Origin: a virus
Direction: 5' to 3' (one strand)
Virus record (IMG/VR): IMGVR_UViG_3300025313_000008
Coordinates: 34,400-98,399 of that record
Length of the DNA: 64,000 nucleotides
The notes beneath the pieces are model-generated. The model saw only the letters and a list, made by a program, of their open reading frames with translations. It ran no database searches and was not told the DNA's origin. Below are positions 17,634 through 25,416 of the stretch, one piece after another. Within the stretch, counting starts at the first letter, position 1; each line of letters starts with the position of its first letter. A program made the position numbers and the translations under genes.

Positions 17634-18158
17634 TCATTGCACTCCTATGGTTCCACCAGAAGTTAAAACCAGTTCAAAATCAAAGTTTTTAGGTTTACCT
17701 CCTACTCTTGAAATTGATAATTTTTTTATAGTAAGTCCAAATCCATCTGTAGGATCATAATTAAATGGTGTTGAAACAGTGTTGGAAGCTTTAAATCCAA
17801 ATTTACCATATTGATGATATTGTCCTTCTAATTGTAATAGTTCTGCAAAACCCTGTATTTTTAATATATCAAAACTGGCATCTCTAAAACGTCCTCTAAA
17901 TACAAGCGTAAGACCTTGTAACCCGTTATCCTGTTTATTAACCACTCTTTTTCCGGCTGGATTTGACACTGGTGAATCTTTTATGTTATTTTCATATACA
18001 AGTGAAACAGATTCCAACAATTCTTCTGGCAAAGTAAATTGTAATTTTTGATTAGGAGGTAGATTATTTGGATCAAAGTATGTGCTTGGAACTGTGTGAT
18101 TAATGTCGTTCCATTTTTTTGTTGCCTCTGTTCTAAAGAAAAGTAATGCATCTGCCAT
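17634..18158 (-). CDS. Putative distal-tail / baseplate protein, 174 aa
   Basis: A beta-rich protein directly after the tape-measure candidate, where distal tail or LysM-like baseplate proteins usually lie. The start at ATG 18158 is chosen because it follows the upstream stop (18161); an in-frame ATG at 18182 would add an unlikely Trp/Cys-rich leader. The C-terminus alternates strands (IKKLSISRV, FDFELVLTSGG). No specific family. Confidence 0.7.
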   Translation of the reverse strand: MADALLFFRTEATKKWNDINHTVPSTYFDPNNLPPNQKLQFTLPEELLESVSLVYENNIKDSPVSNPAGKRVVNKQDNGLQGLTLVFRGRFRDASFDILKIQGFAELLQLEGQYHQYGKFGFKASNTVSTPFNYDPTDGFGLTIKKLSISRVGGKPKNFDFELVLTSGGTIGVQ

Positions 18159-18160
18159 TT

Positions 18161-19087
18161 TTAAGCACCACCAACATTCCAATTCTGGAATTGAACAACT
18201 CTATCTCTTTGTCTTGTAGTATTAGATACTTCAGGGGGTCCTGATTGTAATTCAACGTCTGAAGTAAAGAACACTCTTCCTGCTCTTCTATCTAACATAT
18301 GATCTAATTCTGCAATTTCTTTAACTTGATCTTTTACAGTTTTTCTTACATCGTAAGGTCCTCCATCTCCATATAGCTTAACAACTTCTTGAAAAATTTG
18401 GTCTGCCATTTCAATAACAGCAAGTGCTATTAATCCATATATTCCGCCTTTTCCTATAAGTCCTTTTAATTTTCCTATTCCAAACCCAACTGGATCTGCG
18501 TTAATTTGTAAAGCTTGTGAAAAATCATTTTGTACTTTACTTAACATTGCCTTCTGTTCTGCTAATTGATCTCTAATTTCTTTTTCTATTTTCTTTTGTT
18601 CTTTCTTTTGTTGTTCTGCTAGCTTTACTGCTTCTTCTAATTGTGCCTGTAATCTTATAATAGTTCCCATTGGAGATTTTTCTTGTCCTGTTCCAAATGC
18701 AGTTCTTCCAGTCTTTAATCTACCAGTAAATGGATCTCTTCCACCCATTCCTTCAAATCCGCCCGCTTCTGATTCTTCAAAGTCTTCTTCACCGCCTATA
18801 TTACCTAATGCAGTTCTGTGTTCTGCTAATTGATTTACTTCTGTGATTGTTCTTTTAATTCGCGTTCTTGCTTTTTCTGCCTTCTCTGCTTCTTTTTCTA
18901 TTTGTTCTACTTTCTTAACAGCGTCATTTAATAATTGATCTTCTTTACTTTGTAAACTTGAGGCTTTTTCAGAATTGGCTTCTGCCTTTTTAGCTAACTC
19001 TTCCAATCTACTAGCATCTTCTTCCATTTGCCTAATATCGGCTTCAGAAAGTGGCTTATCTAAATTAATGTCCTTTTCTACTGGCAT
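18161..19087 (-). CDS. Putative tape-measure protein, 308 aa
   Basis: Long coiled coils fill residues ~20-95 and ~150-200 (Gln/Glu/Lys-rich). Then come a Gly-rich loop and a hydrophobic helix at about 222-240 (GIYGLIALAVIEMADQIF), the usual make-up of tape-measure proteins that set tail length and insert into the host membrane. The position between tail tube and tail tip agrees. At 308 residues it is unusually short, so a very short tail or a second tail-length protein is implied. It overlaps the 19078-19365 gene by 10 nt. Confidence 0.65.
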   Translation of the reverse strand: MPVEKDINLDKPLSEADIRQMEEDASRLEELAKKAEANSEKASSLQSKEDQLLNDAVKKVEQIEKEAEKAEKARTRIKRTITEVNQLAEHRTALGNIGGEEDFEESEAGGFEGMGGRDPFTGRLKTGRTAFGTGQEKSPMGTIIRLQAQLEEAVKLAEQQKKEQKKIEKEIRDQLAEQKAMLSKVQNDFSQALQINADPVGFGIGKLKGLIGKGGIYGLIALAVIEMADQIFQEVVKLYGDGGPYDVRKTVKDQVKEIAELDHMLDRRAGRVFFTSDVELQSGPPEVSNTTRQRDRVVQFQNWNVGGA

Positions 19088-19365
19088 ATCTCCTCAATCT
19101 CTTCTTCATTTATTCCAAATTTGCAATTATAGCAAATTACATTACTATTATCAACAGTTAAAAATCCTAAATATGTTTCACCGCAATCATGACAGCTTGG
19201 TGCTTTTGTTTTACTTGCATCATAAAGTTGCTGTACTCTTTGTTTTATCTTGTATTTTCTATTTGCCCTTGCTAAAGCTTCTTTCCCTTCAGATGTTTTT
19301 CTATACCTCTTTTGTCCTTCATAAATAACATTCTTTACTTCATATTCATCATTAAGACTCTTCAT
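19078..19365 (-). CDS. Zinc-finger protein in the tail module, 95 aa
   Basis: Basic N-terminal half and a C-terminal zinc ribbon (CHDC at ~59-62, CYNC at ~78-81). It lies between the tail-tube group and the tape-measure candidate, where many tailed viruses encode tail-assembly chaperones (gpG/gpGT), although no frameshift signal was identified. The zinc ribbon is unusual for that role. Confidence 0.75.
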   Translation of the reverse strand: MKSLNDEYEVKNVIYEGQKRYRKTSEGKEALARANRKYKIKQRVQQLYDASKTKAPSCHDCGETYLGFLTVDNSNVICYNCKFGINEEEIEEICQ

Positions 19366-19401
19366 AACTAATATAACCGCTCTGGACTATATTAGCATAT
19401 T

Positions 19402-19890
19402 TTATTGTGCAAAAACATGGGCTTTCCACTCTTCTACGTCTTCATTTAGTTTCAGTTGAACTTCAGGTATCTTTTCATTAACAACATTTTTTATAATGTA
19501 AAGTGATTTTAATCCACTTACTATATGTCCTTTTGAGAATAATCTTCTTCCATCTTGAATCCAACTTAACAGTTGTTTAAATCTAGGTCTAATCCAGTGA
19601 TCTTTAGTTCCGTATTCCCGTGCTATTGCCACATCAAAACCTGATTCTGAAAAATAATAATTCTGTAAAGTTACTATTACTTTATCTCTTTCAATTTTAG
19701 ATGTTATAATTTTGGTGTTCATCCATATCTTTTGAGAGAAGTTAGCATTTCTCATTCTGTTTTGAATTTCATCTATAATCAATTCATTAACCCATCTTTC
19801 TGCACTTCTTAGTAAGACAAAATCAATATTATCTCTTATATGAAATATTTTATTCTTATACTTTTGTGCATCTTCTACTGATGGTATCAA
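19402..19890 (-). CDS. HK97 gp10-like head-tail joining protein
   Basis: A 162-residue protein with a central AIAREYGTKDHWIRPR block, like the E-[FY]-G-T...RPF signature of the HK97 gp10 / tail-completion family. It probably starts with TTG at 19890, which overlaps the upstream stop codon (TTGA junction). Genes around it are tail-tube-like and connector-like, which fits. Confidence 0.72.
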   Translation of the reverse strand: MIPSVEDAQKYKNKIFHIRDNIDFVLLRSAERWVNELIIDEIQNRMRNANFSQKIWMNTKIITSKIERDKVIVTLQNYYFSESGFDVAIAREYGTKDHWIRPRFKQLLSWIQDGRRLFSKGHIVSGLKSLYIIKNVVNEKIPEVQLKLNEDVEEWKAHVFAQ

Positions 19891-20429
19891 GGTGCATCGC
19901 TATTTATTGTTCTTCTTACTTCAGATATACTTATTACTTCTCCGGAAACCGGTATACTTACAGTACCACCACTTGCTCCCAAAGTAACGGGACCAAACTT
20001 ATTTGGATCTAAAACAAATTTAAAATGTAAGAATTTTTCTGTTGTATCTCCAGCGGGACCGCTTTGTGCTTCAAGTGTTGTAACAAATATTATTTGAATT
20101 GGCTCATATAACTCGTTTTTAAGCATCCAATAAGAAACTGTCTTTTTATCCGAAGATGTGTCTGGATTTGCTTTATTATATTCATCATCTATTAAATCAG
20201 AAGTAAGTTTTAGATTCATATCAAATGTATGACCATGTCCAGCTGGATCTAATACTTTTATACCGGCATCATCATAATGTGGATCTCTTAACCAATTAAA
20301 TGTAACACTGGCTGTTTGTCTTTCTTTTAATCTAAGGTAATTAGCTGGATTATTTGGATCTTGAAATTGAATAAACCCTTTAAATGCACGAGTTCTTAAT
20401 CCCTGCAAGTTAAAATCAATTATAGCCAT
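19887..20429 (-). CDS. Putative tail tube protein
   Basis: A 180-residue beta-rich protein with the size and order of a major tail tube subunit: after the terminator-like gene, before the gp10-like gene and tape measure. It has alternating strands (FKGFIQFQD, TASVTFNWL, LHFKFVLDP) and Gly/Ser loops. A LysM-like tail-assembly protein is an alternative. Identification is by context. Confidence 0.6.
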   Translation of the reverse strand: MAIIDFNLQGLRTRAFKGFIQFQDPNNPANYLRLKERQTASVTFNWLRDPHYDDAGIKVLDPAGHGHTFDMNLKLTSDLIDDEYNKANPDTSSDKKTVSYWMLKNELYEPIQIIFVTTLEAQSGPAGDTTEKFLHFKFVLDPNKFGPVTLGASGGTVSIPVSGEVISISEVRRTINSDAP

Positions 20430-20469
20430 AACCTACATTCCTCTTTATCGTTTAAAAACATATATTTTT

Positions 20470-21291
20470 TTACCATGTTCCCACCACGAAAAACTGTGTT
20501 GTAACCTTCTCAACTTCACCATAACTACTAGTTCTTGTGCTTGTTCCTACTAAAAATAGCACATTTTTTGGCACTCCGTTTCTTACTAGTTTTCCCTTAA
20601 ATTCTTCCCTTGCTGTATGTAGTTGATCTACAAGAACATCTATATCTGGAGTAGATTCATAGGTTATATTCAAATCTCCTTCCCTTAGTTCCCTTGGATC
20701 ATATTGAACTTGCCCTGTATCTATACTATGTTGATCAACAGTTACACCTGATACATCACTTATTGAAAGAGGTTGAATTGAAAGAGGTCCTGAAAGTGGA
20801 GAACCAGATCCATCACTATCCAATTCAAATGAATTATATGCACCAACAATTCCATCCCCTGTAGTGGATAAAATCTGTCTAAAAGTAAATCGTAATGTGC
20901 TTGTACTACCATAAATTGCACTATCAGTAGTTGAGGTATTCCAACTCTTTTGTTCAAAAAATATTTTTCCCGGTGGTGGTATATCAGCATTTTCCAATAA
21001 CGTTAAAATTTCATCTTCCGTTACTAATCTATCGGCTTCTTCAAATTCTTCTTCTCTTGTATACTTTAGTAACAGTTTTATTTCAAATGTTGTATCTACC
21101 GTAGTTTTTTGAACATCTGACGTAGTTGATGGCGAACCAACCCTTCTTACTTCCACGCTTGGATAATCTGGAAACTTTTGTTCTTGAGTGAAGAACCTTA
21201 ATAGCTTGTATGGATATGTTCCAGTTTTTAATATAGTTACTACCTGATCTTGAGTAAGTGTATCCGCCTGAAAATTGCCTGAAGCACTCAT
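20470..21291 (-). CDS. Putative tail terminator / completion protein
   Basis: 273 residues. The N-terminal ~110 have an alpha/beta pattern (TFEIKLLLKY, then an acidic helix ending in ILTLLENADI) typical of tail terminator proteins (lambda gpU/gpZ-like). A second beta domain (~165-273) begins after a Ser/Gly linker. It sits between the adaptor and the tube gene, the standard site. Confidence is limited by lack of a sharp motif. Confidence 0.6.
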   Translation of the reverse strand: MSASGNFQADTLTQDQVVTILKTGTYPYKLLRFFTQEQKFPDYPSVEVRRVGSPSTTSDVQKTTVDTTFEIKLLLKYTREEEFEEADRLVTEDEILTLLENADIPPPGKIFFEQKSWNTSTTDSAIYGSTSTLRFTFRQILSTTGDGIVGAYNSFELDSDGSGSPLSGPLSIQPLSISDVSGVTVDQHSIDTGQVQYDPRELREGDLNITYESTPDIDVLVDQLHTAREEFKGKLVRNGVPKNVLFLVGTSTRTSSYGEVEKVTTQFFVVGTW

Positions 21292-21293
21292 GT

Positions 21294-21917
21294 TTAAATC
21301 ACCGTAAAGTTAATCTCTTTGAAATTTTTTCTATCTGTTATAATTATAATAGCCGGTTCATTAACTATTGATGAAGCTGGTATTGTAAATGTTATACCTG
21401 AAAATGCTCCATTCTCATCTGTTAATGCTTGTGCTGGAATAGTTGTTACTTGTATCCCGTCAACAGTAATTCTTAACAAAGCATTGGGTAGCCATCTGCT
21501 TCCTTCTATTGTTACAACCTGACTTGGAGGACCAAGAGCTGGATCTAATACAATTAATGGTATTTGTCTAAATGGCACATTTCTTGTATATCCAAATCGT
21601 CTATCAAGATAATTATCTAAGTTTTTTATTGCCGTATCCCAAACCAGTGGTTTTTCCGAAGTTTGTAATCTAAATTTACCTATAACCAAATCTGTTGCTA
21701 TTGCTTTAAGTTCTTCATCTATTGATGGTTCCCCGTCAACAGTTAAAGGAAGTATGATATCATTACCGTTGAAATCAGTAGTTCCTAATTTATTCCTAAT
21801 CCTATTATTTACAAGATCGTCTACTTCCTGTATATAGAGATACATTTCGTCTTTTAAAGTATCATCATTTAATCTTAATTTTTCCTTTACACTTTCCCAC
21901 TCTATTAAACGTGCCAC
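21294..21917 (-). CDS. Head-tail connector (gp6-like adaptor) with IPT/Ig-like C-terminus
   Basis: Residues 1-115 are helical and match the layout of HK97 gp6-type adaptors that bind the portal: a start like 'LIEWESVKEKLRL', a helix with DDLVNNRI and a late helix ending in DRRFGY. Residues ~125-207 form a separate beta domain resembling an IPT/TIG Ig-like fold (VTIEGSRW...LLRITVDG...FTIPASS). The extra Ig domain probably decorates the connector. A TATA-like box (TTTATAATTA, ~21945-21955) lies upstream. Confidence 0.65.
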   Translation of the reverse strand: MARLIEWESVKEKLRLNDDTLKDEMYLYIQEVDDLVNNRIRNKLGTTDFNGNDIILPLTVDGEPSIDEELKAIATDLVIGKFRLQTSEKPLVWDTAIKNLDNYLDRRFGYTRNVPFRQIPLIVLDPALGPPSQVVTIEGSRWLPNALLRITVDGIQVTTIPAQALTDENGAFSGITFTIPASSIVNEPAIIIITDRKNFKEINFTVI

Positions 21918-21942
21918 ATTATAGATACATCTTACTAGTATT

Positions 21943-21979
21943 TAATTATAAATAAAAAGAAAGTGGCTAAATAGCCACT
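21943..21979 (-). terminator. Intrinsic-type terminator of the DUF932-like gene
   Basis: A perfect 8-bp inverted repeat (AGTGGCTA / TAGCCACT, 21962-21979, 2-nt loop) overlaps the stop codon. On the minus strand it is followed by a T-rich tract (TTTCTTTTTATTTAT). Hairpin plus U-tract suggests termination; archaea normally need only the T-tract. Confidence 0.7.
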
Positions 21980-23028
21980 GGAATAGGTACTTTACCTGTA
22001 TAATCAGTTGTTATTAATTCGAAGTTTTGTAGTATTTCTGCATGTGATTCATTAATCTCTTCCTTTCTGTTTTTGCTCTTTTTGATGGTTTCCATATTGC
22101 TTCCTACGTAAGTGGATGCCATATAGATGCCATAAAGGGTTCCATCCCAATCCATTTTACCATTAAGAGTTTTGTCTGACTTGGTAAACAATCGTTTCCA
22201 GATTGCTTTTTGCATGTATTGTGGGATAGGCAAGGCGTTGATTCTCTTTTTTGCTTGTTTCTTAGTTACTTCGATTTCACGGAGTTTAAAGACTTTCTCA
22301 GGTAGAACATCTAGGCTTTCTAGGATTGCTCCAATGTGTTTGTTGATTTCTCTTGCAATTTCTGTGTTTGTTTTCATATGTCTTAGTTTGATTTCTGACG
22401 TTGAATTGTTAGAAATCATTCCATTACCACATATTATAACTACTGCTCCACCATAGAATCTTAGTGATTTATCACCATTATTCTTATTGATGTAGCTTAC
22501 AGTTTTTGCTATTTCTGAACCTTTAGTCACTGCATTTAACAATTTATAGATGCCATTAACGCCTTCAAATTTGACAGTTTTCTCAAATCTGATTCCTTCA
22601 GCAGTTAATCTATCTTCGATTGTTTTTTGAATGAATTCTTGATCTACTGACATATATTTGTTGGAAGTAAATCTAGTTACTATTCCGCCTTTATGCAGTA
22701 TTTGGAATTTCTTTGTTGGTGACTTTGGATATTTGTTTTGGATGTATTTGTTATGTGTTTCTATTCCTTCACCTTTTCTCAAAGTAGCCCTAATTTGTGG
22801 TACTAATTTGGATTTACGAACTTTAATGAAGGTTAAGAATTTACTGAATGGTCTTCCTTGAAGTACGTATTTTGTTCCAGAGTTTTTTGGACTTAGAACT
22901 ATTTGCGGTACATCAATAATTTTTCCGTAGTGATTGACTTTTACCATCTCTAAAGAAGGCATGTAATCTTTCTTTCTGATTACGTCAACAACTGAATTTT
23001 TTTCGTCTTGTATTGCTTCTACGTTCAT
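21967..23028 (-). CDS. DUF932-like protein, 353 aa
   Basis: Resembles the DUF932 / plasmid-phage family TIGR03299: about 350 residues with a VVIICGNGMIS block (~190-200), where the family has a V-C-x-N-G motif, followed by a long helical C-terminus. Biochemical role unknown. The gene has its own class A promoter (23036-23066) and its own hairpin terminator, so it is probably monocistronic. It favours C-ending codons (ATC, TTC, AAC) more than its neighbours, suggesting high expression. Confidence 0.75.
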   Translation of the reverse strand: MNVEAIQDEKNSVVDVIRKKDYMPSLEMVKVNHYGKIIDVPQIVLSPKNSGTKYVLQGRPFSKFLTFIKVRKSKLVPQIRATLRKGEGIETHNKYIQNKYPKSPTKKFQILHKGGIVTRFTSNKYMSVDQEFIQKTIEDRLTAEGIRFEKTVKFEGVNGIYKLLNAVTKGSEIAKTVSYINKNNGDKSLRFYGGAVVIICGNGMISNNSTSEIKLRHMKTNTEIAREINKHIGAILESLDVLPEKVFKLREIEVTKKQAKKRINALPIPQYMQKAIWKRLFTKSDKTLNGKMDWDGTLYGIYMASTYVGSNMETIKKSKNRKEEINESHAEILQNFELITTDYTGKVPIPVAI

Positions 23029-23035
23029 GCTATAT

Positions 23036-23066
23036 CTATATACTAGACGGTATATAAAGGTTTGTT
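23036..23066 (-). promoter_or_regulatory. Class A promoter of the DUF932-like gene
   Basis: On the minus strand: AACAAACC, TATA box TTTATATACC, then AGTATATAG 8 nt upstream of the ATG at 23028. It is a near-perfect member of the motif family. It faces away from the plus-strand promoter 16 nt farther on. Confidence 0.85.
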
Positions 23067-23081
23067 TTTAATCCCTGCGAC

Positions 23082-23115
23082 ACAAGCACTTATATACTAT
23101 ATGGGATAAGGTATA
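23082..23115 (+). promoter_or_regulatory. Plus-strand promoter of the 23118 gene
   Basis: ACAAGCACTTATATAC with a TATA-box centre about 25 nt before the ATG at 23118, and GGTATAG just before the start codon. It is clearly related to the class A element although on the opposite strand, so the two divergent genes may respond to the same factor. Confidence 0.75.
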
Positions 23116-23117
23116 GT

Positions 23118-23504
23118 ATGAAACAAATACTTAGTGAAGAAACCTGTAATAACAGGCATTTTTACAAATGTGTTATCAAGGATAACAAATGTGTAAATTG
23201 TGATAGATCCTATGTTAAAGAAGGAACCATTATAAAGTCCGAATGTAATGATTGTGGTAAAGTTACAAACATTATAGTCGAACATGTATGGCATGAGGGT
23301 TATTATAGGGGATCTTGCCAAGAATGTTTAGATAACCACAAAGCAATCTCTGAATTATATGGAGACTTTACTGGAGCTTGTGAAACATTAGATGGTGATG
23401 CAATTAGAGTAATGGAAGAAAAATCACTTGATAAGATAGTCAAGCTTCCTACAAGCCAATTAAAAACATTCTTAAGATCCATGAATAGTTCTATAGAGCG
23501 ATAA
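23118..23504 (+). CDS. Zinc-finger protein, the only plus-strand gene
   Basis: 128 residues with several Cys pairs in the first 70 residues: CVNC (~25-28), CNDC (~43-46) and CQEC (~67-70), plus His residues, forming one or two zinc ribbons. A helical C-terminal half follows. It is transcribed against the rest of the window, between the DUF932-like gene and the capsid gene. Isolation, orientation and zinc fingers suit a DNA-binding regulator of the early-to-late switch; this is inference. Confidence 0.88.
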   Translation: MKQILSEETCNNRHFYKCVIKDNKCVNCDRSYVKEGTIIKSECNDCGKVTNIIVEHVWHEGYYRGSCQECLDNHKAISELYGDFTGACETLDGDAIRVMEEKSLDKIVKLPTSQLKTFLRSMNSSIER

Positions 23505-23515
23505 TCTATAGAATC

Positions 23516-23556
23516 CCCTTTGTTTTAAAATAAAAAAAAAAGAAAAATAAGTGTGA
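23516..23556. terminator. Convergent terminator region
   Basis: An A/T tract separates the ends of the plus-strand gene (23504) and the capsid gene (23560). On the minus strand it reads as a long T-tract interrupted by a C (TTTTTCTTTTTTTTTTATTTT), a strong archaeal-type terminator for the capsid message. On the plus strand only a weaker CCCCTTTGTTTT is present. Confidence 0.65.
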
Positions 23557-23559
23557 TTC

Positions 23560-25329
23560 TTATAGGTGTGACAATCTTACTGTTGCTTCTACGTTCTTAA
23601 CTACTGCAGAGATTTTCTGAGTTCCAGTCAAATGAATCAACTGTCTCTCGTTCCTTCGCTGAGCTTCCATTGTTAAGTCTCTTCCTGAAACTAAACCAAA
23701 TGCTACATTTGGAATAAACATTACAGATCTTTTTCCACCAACGAAAGTTGTTGGAGCTATTGCAGATGATCTCACTAGATTTGTTCCAGCGATTCTTTCT
23801 ACAGTTGCTTCTGTAATTATTGCAGGTCTAGAGAATCCAATGTATGAATCCAGATCTGGATCTAATGTTAAGTCACGAATTCCTTTACCGCTAGTGTATG
23901 TGATTAAGTTTGAATCGTCTAAACCTTCATCTTGAATTACTCCCTTTGCAGAAAGTAATCCTCTGTAGGTTAAAACTCCTAAACCACCGGCATCAGCTAC
24001 TATTTGAGTTCCTGTATTACCATCGACCCATCTACCAGCTTTTGTACCACCACCTTTTGCCTTTCGAACAGTTGCTGAACCTGAAGAACCTGCATCGAGG
24101 TTGTAAGCTCGAGTCAAAACTTCTACTGATTCATCATTTATGCTCTCAAGTGCAAATGAACGGTTTGCTGAAGCAATAATATCAATCGGACTTTCCTCAG
24201 TTTGTTGATAACCGATATCTATCCTTGTACCTCTTGGATCTGTCTCTGTTCCAGCACTTCTTATGATTGGTGAAGATAATGGAACTGCTACAGCCGGATC
24301 AGTGTCTCCTTCAACGATATCGCTGAAAGTTACTGGTCCAAAGTCGTAGAAGAATGCTTCTCGTGTTCCCGGAGGCAAAACTTTTGTCTCTGTGAATTGA
24401 CGAATTGGAGTTACTACTTTTCCACTAGGTAATACTAGAACTTGTTCTGACATGATTCTCATAAAGTCTCCGTCAGCTGGTCCTGCTACTGAAATTGTTA
24501 CTGCTTCTCCGCCATAAGTCTTACCCACTTCTGTTTTTGGAACTGGGAATTTTAACTCATTGCCGTTGGCATCAAATTTCTTGTAGAATTGCTTACCGTA
24601 ATTCTCATAGATTTTCTCCTTGTTAATGTGCCAGATAAATGCTGGACTTACATTCTCTTCTCTTTGAACCGCTCTGAACCATGCAGAGGGTTTTGATATT
24701 TCTGCCTCGACAGCACTGGTCTTAGAACCATTTGCATAGACTCCTTGTGGAGTGTTTACTAATGCTCTTGGTTTTGAAGACTCTTTTGCTTGTCTAATTC
24801 GTGCATCCAAATCAGCTTCTTTAGCTAGTAATTCTTTAGCACGTACTCGCATTTCGGCTTGTTCTAGTTTTCTCAAAGCTTCGGCTTTTGCAATTTTATA
24901 TGCATAAGTTCCGTTTCTTCGAGCCTCGCTAGTTTTGTCAGCATTTGATCCAGTTAATTTAGTTGGATCTACTGCTGGTTCGCTACCGTCTTGTCCTGTA
25001 ATCAAATCGGTTATTACACCTTTCTCATTGTCATCTGGAAGTTCTGATCCTTCAACAAGATCAACATCGATCCCGTCTACTGTTTCAGCCTCTCCAGTTG
25101 CAGATGAAGCTTTTGCTACTGGTTCAGGTATTGAACGCTTACTTGCGTCACCTAAGTCAGATTTTTCACATTTTCGAGTATGTGCGTTCCAAATTTGACC
25201 ATCCGGACAATTTGCACCACCAGCAGTTCCGTCTGCACCATTATCTGGTACTCCGCTTGCTGGAAGTTTTCCTGTTGGCTCTATTTGATCGCTAACATCC
25301 TCTGTTGCTTTTCTAACCTTTGTAGGCAT
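23560..25329 (-). CDS. Major capsid protein (HK97-like, inferred)
   Basis: 589 residues from the ATG at 25329. An in-frame ATG at 25365 overlaps the TATA box (25349-25360) and would lie upstream of transcription, so it is rejected. It lies immediately after the prohead protease, the standard place. An N-terminal disordered part and a coiled coil (~120-190) resemble a cleavable delta/scaffold domain. The rest is mixed alpha/beta with a long helix (SPIDIIASANRSFALESI) as in HK97 folds. A strong class B promoter and a T-rich terminator fit high expression. Confidence 0.8.
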   Translation of the reverse strand: MPTKVRKATEDVSDQIEPTGKLPASGVPDNGADGTAGGANCPDGQIWNAHTRKCEKSDLGDASKRSIPEPVAKASSATGEAETVDGIDVDLVEGSELPDDNEKGVITDLITGQDGSEPAVDPTKLTGSNADKTSEARRNGTYAYKIAKAEALRKLEQAEMRVRAKELLAKEADLDARIRQAKESSKPRALVNTPQGVYANGSKTSAVEAEISKPSAWFRAVQREENVSPAFIWHINKEKIYENYGKQFYKKFDANGNELKFPVPKTEVGKTYGGEAVTISVAGPADGDFMRIMSEQVLVLPSGKVVTPIRQFTETKVLPPGTREAFFYDFGPVTFSDIVEGDTDPAVAVPLSSPIIRSAGTETDPRGTRIDIGYQQTEESPIDIIASANRSFALESINDESVEVLTRAYNLDAGSSGSATVRKAKGGGTKAGRWVDGNTGTQIVADAGGLGVLTYRGLLSAKGVIQDEGLDDSNLITYTSGKGIRDLTLDPDLDSYIGFSRPAIITEATVERIAGTNLVRSSAIAPTTFVGGKRSVMFIPNVAFGLVSGRDLTMEAQRRNERQLIHLTGTQKISAVVKNVEATVRLSHL

Positions 25330-25340
25330 ACTAATTAAAT

Positions 25341-25370
25341 TTAAGCATAATTCCTTTATAAGCATTTAAT
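25341..25370 (-). promoter_or_regulatory. Class B promoter of the major capsid gene
   Basis: On the minus strand the core reads TTAAATGCTTATAAAGGAA. The TATA box CTTATAAAG lies about 25 nt before the ATG at 25329. The element is 28/30 identical to the one at 44443-44472, and its distance to the ATG differs by only 3 nt. Confidence 0.8.
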
Positions 25371-25416
25371 AAGTATATATTAGGGGTGTTTTTAGTGTAA
25401 TTTTTCGTGCCTATTT

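Noticed and set aside
25330-25365. Upstream ATG for the capsid gene
   Set aside because: It lies in the TATA box of the class B promoter, so it would be upstream of the expected transcription start.
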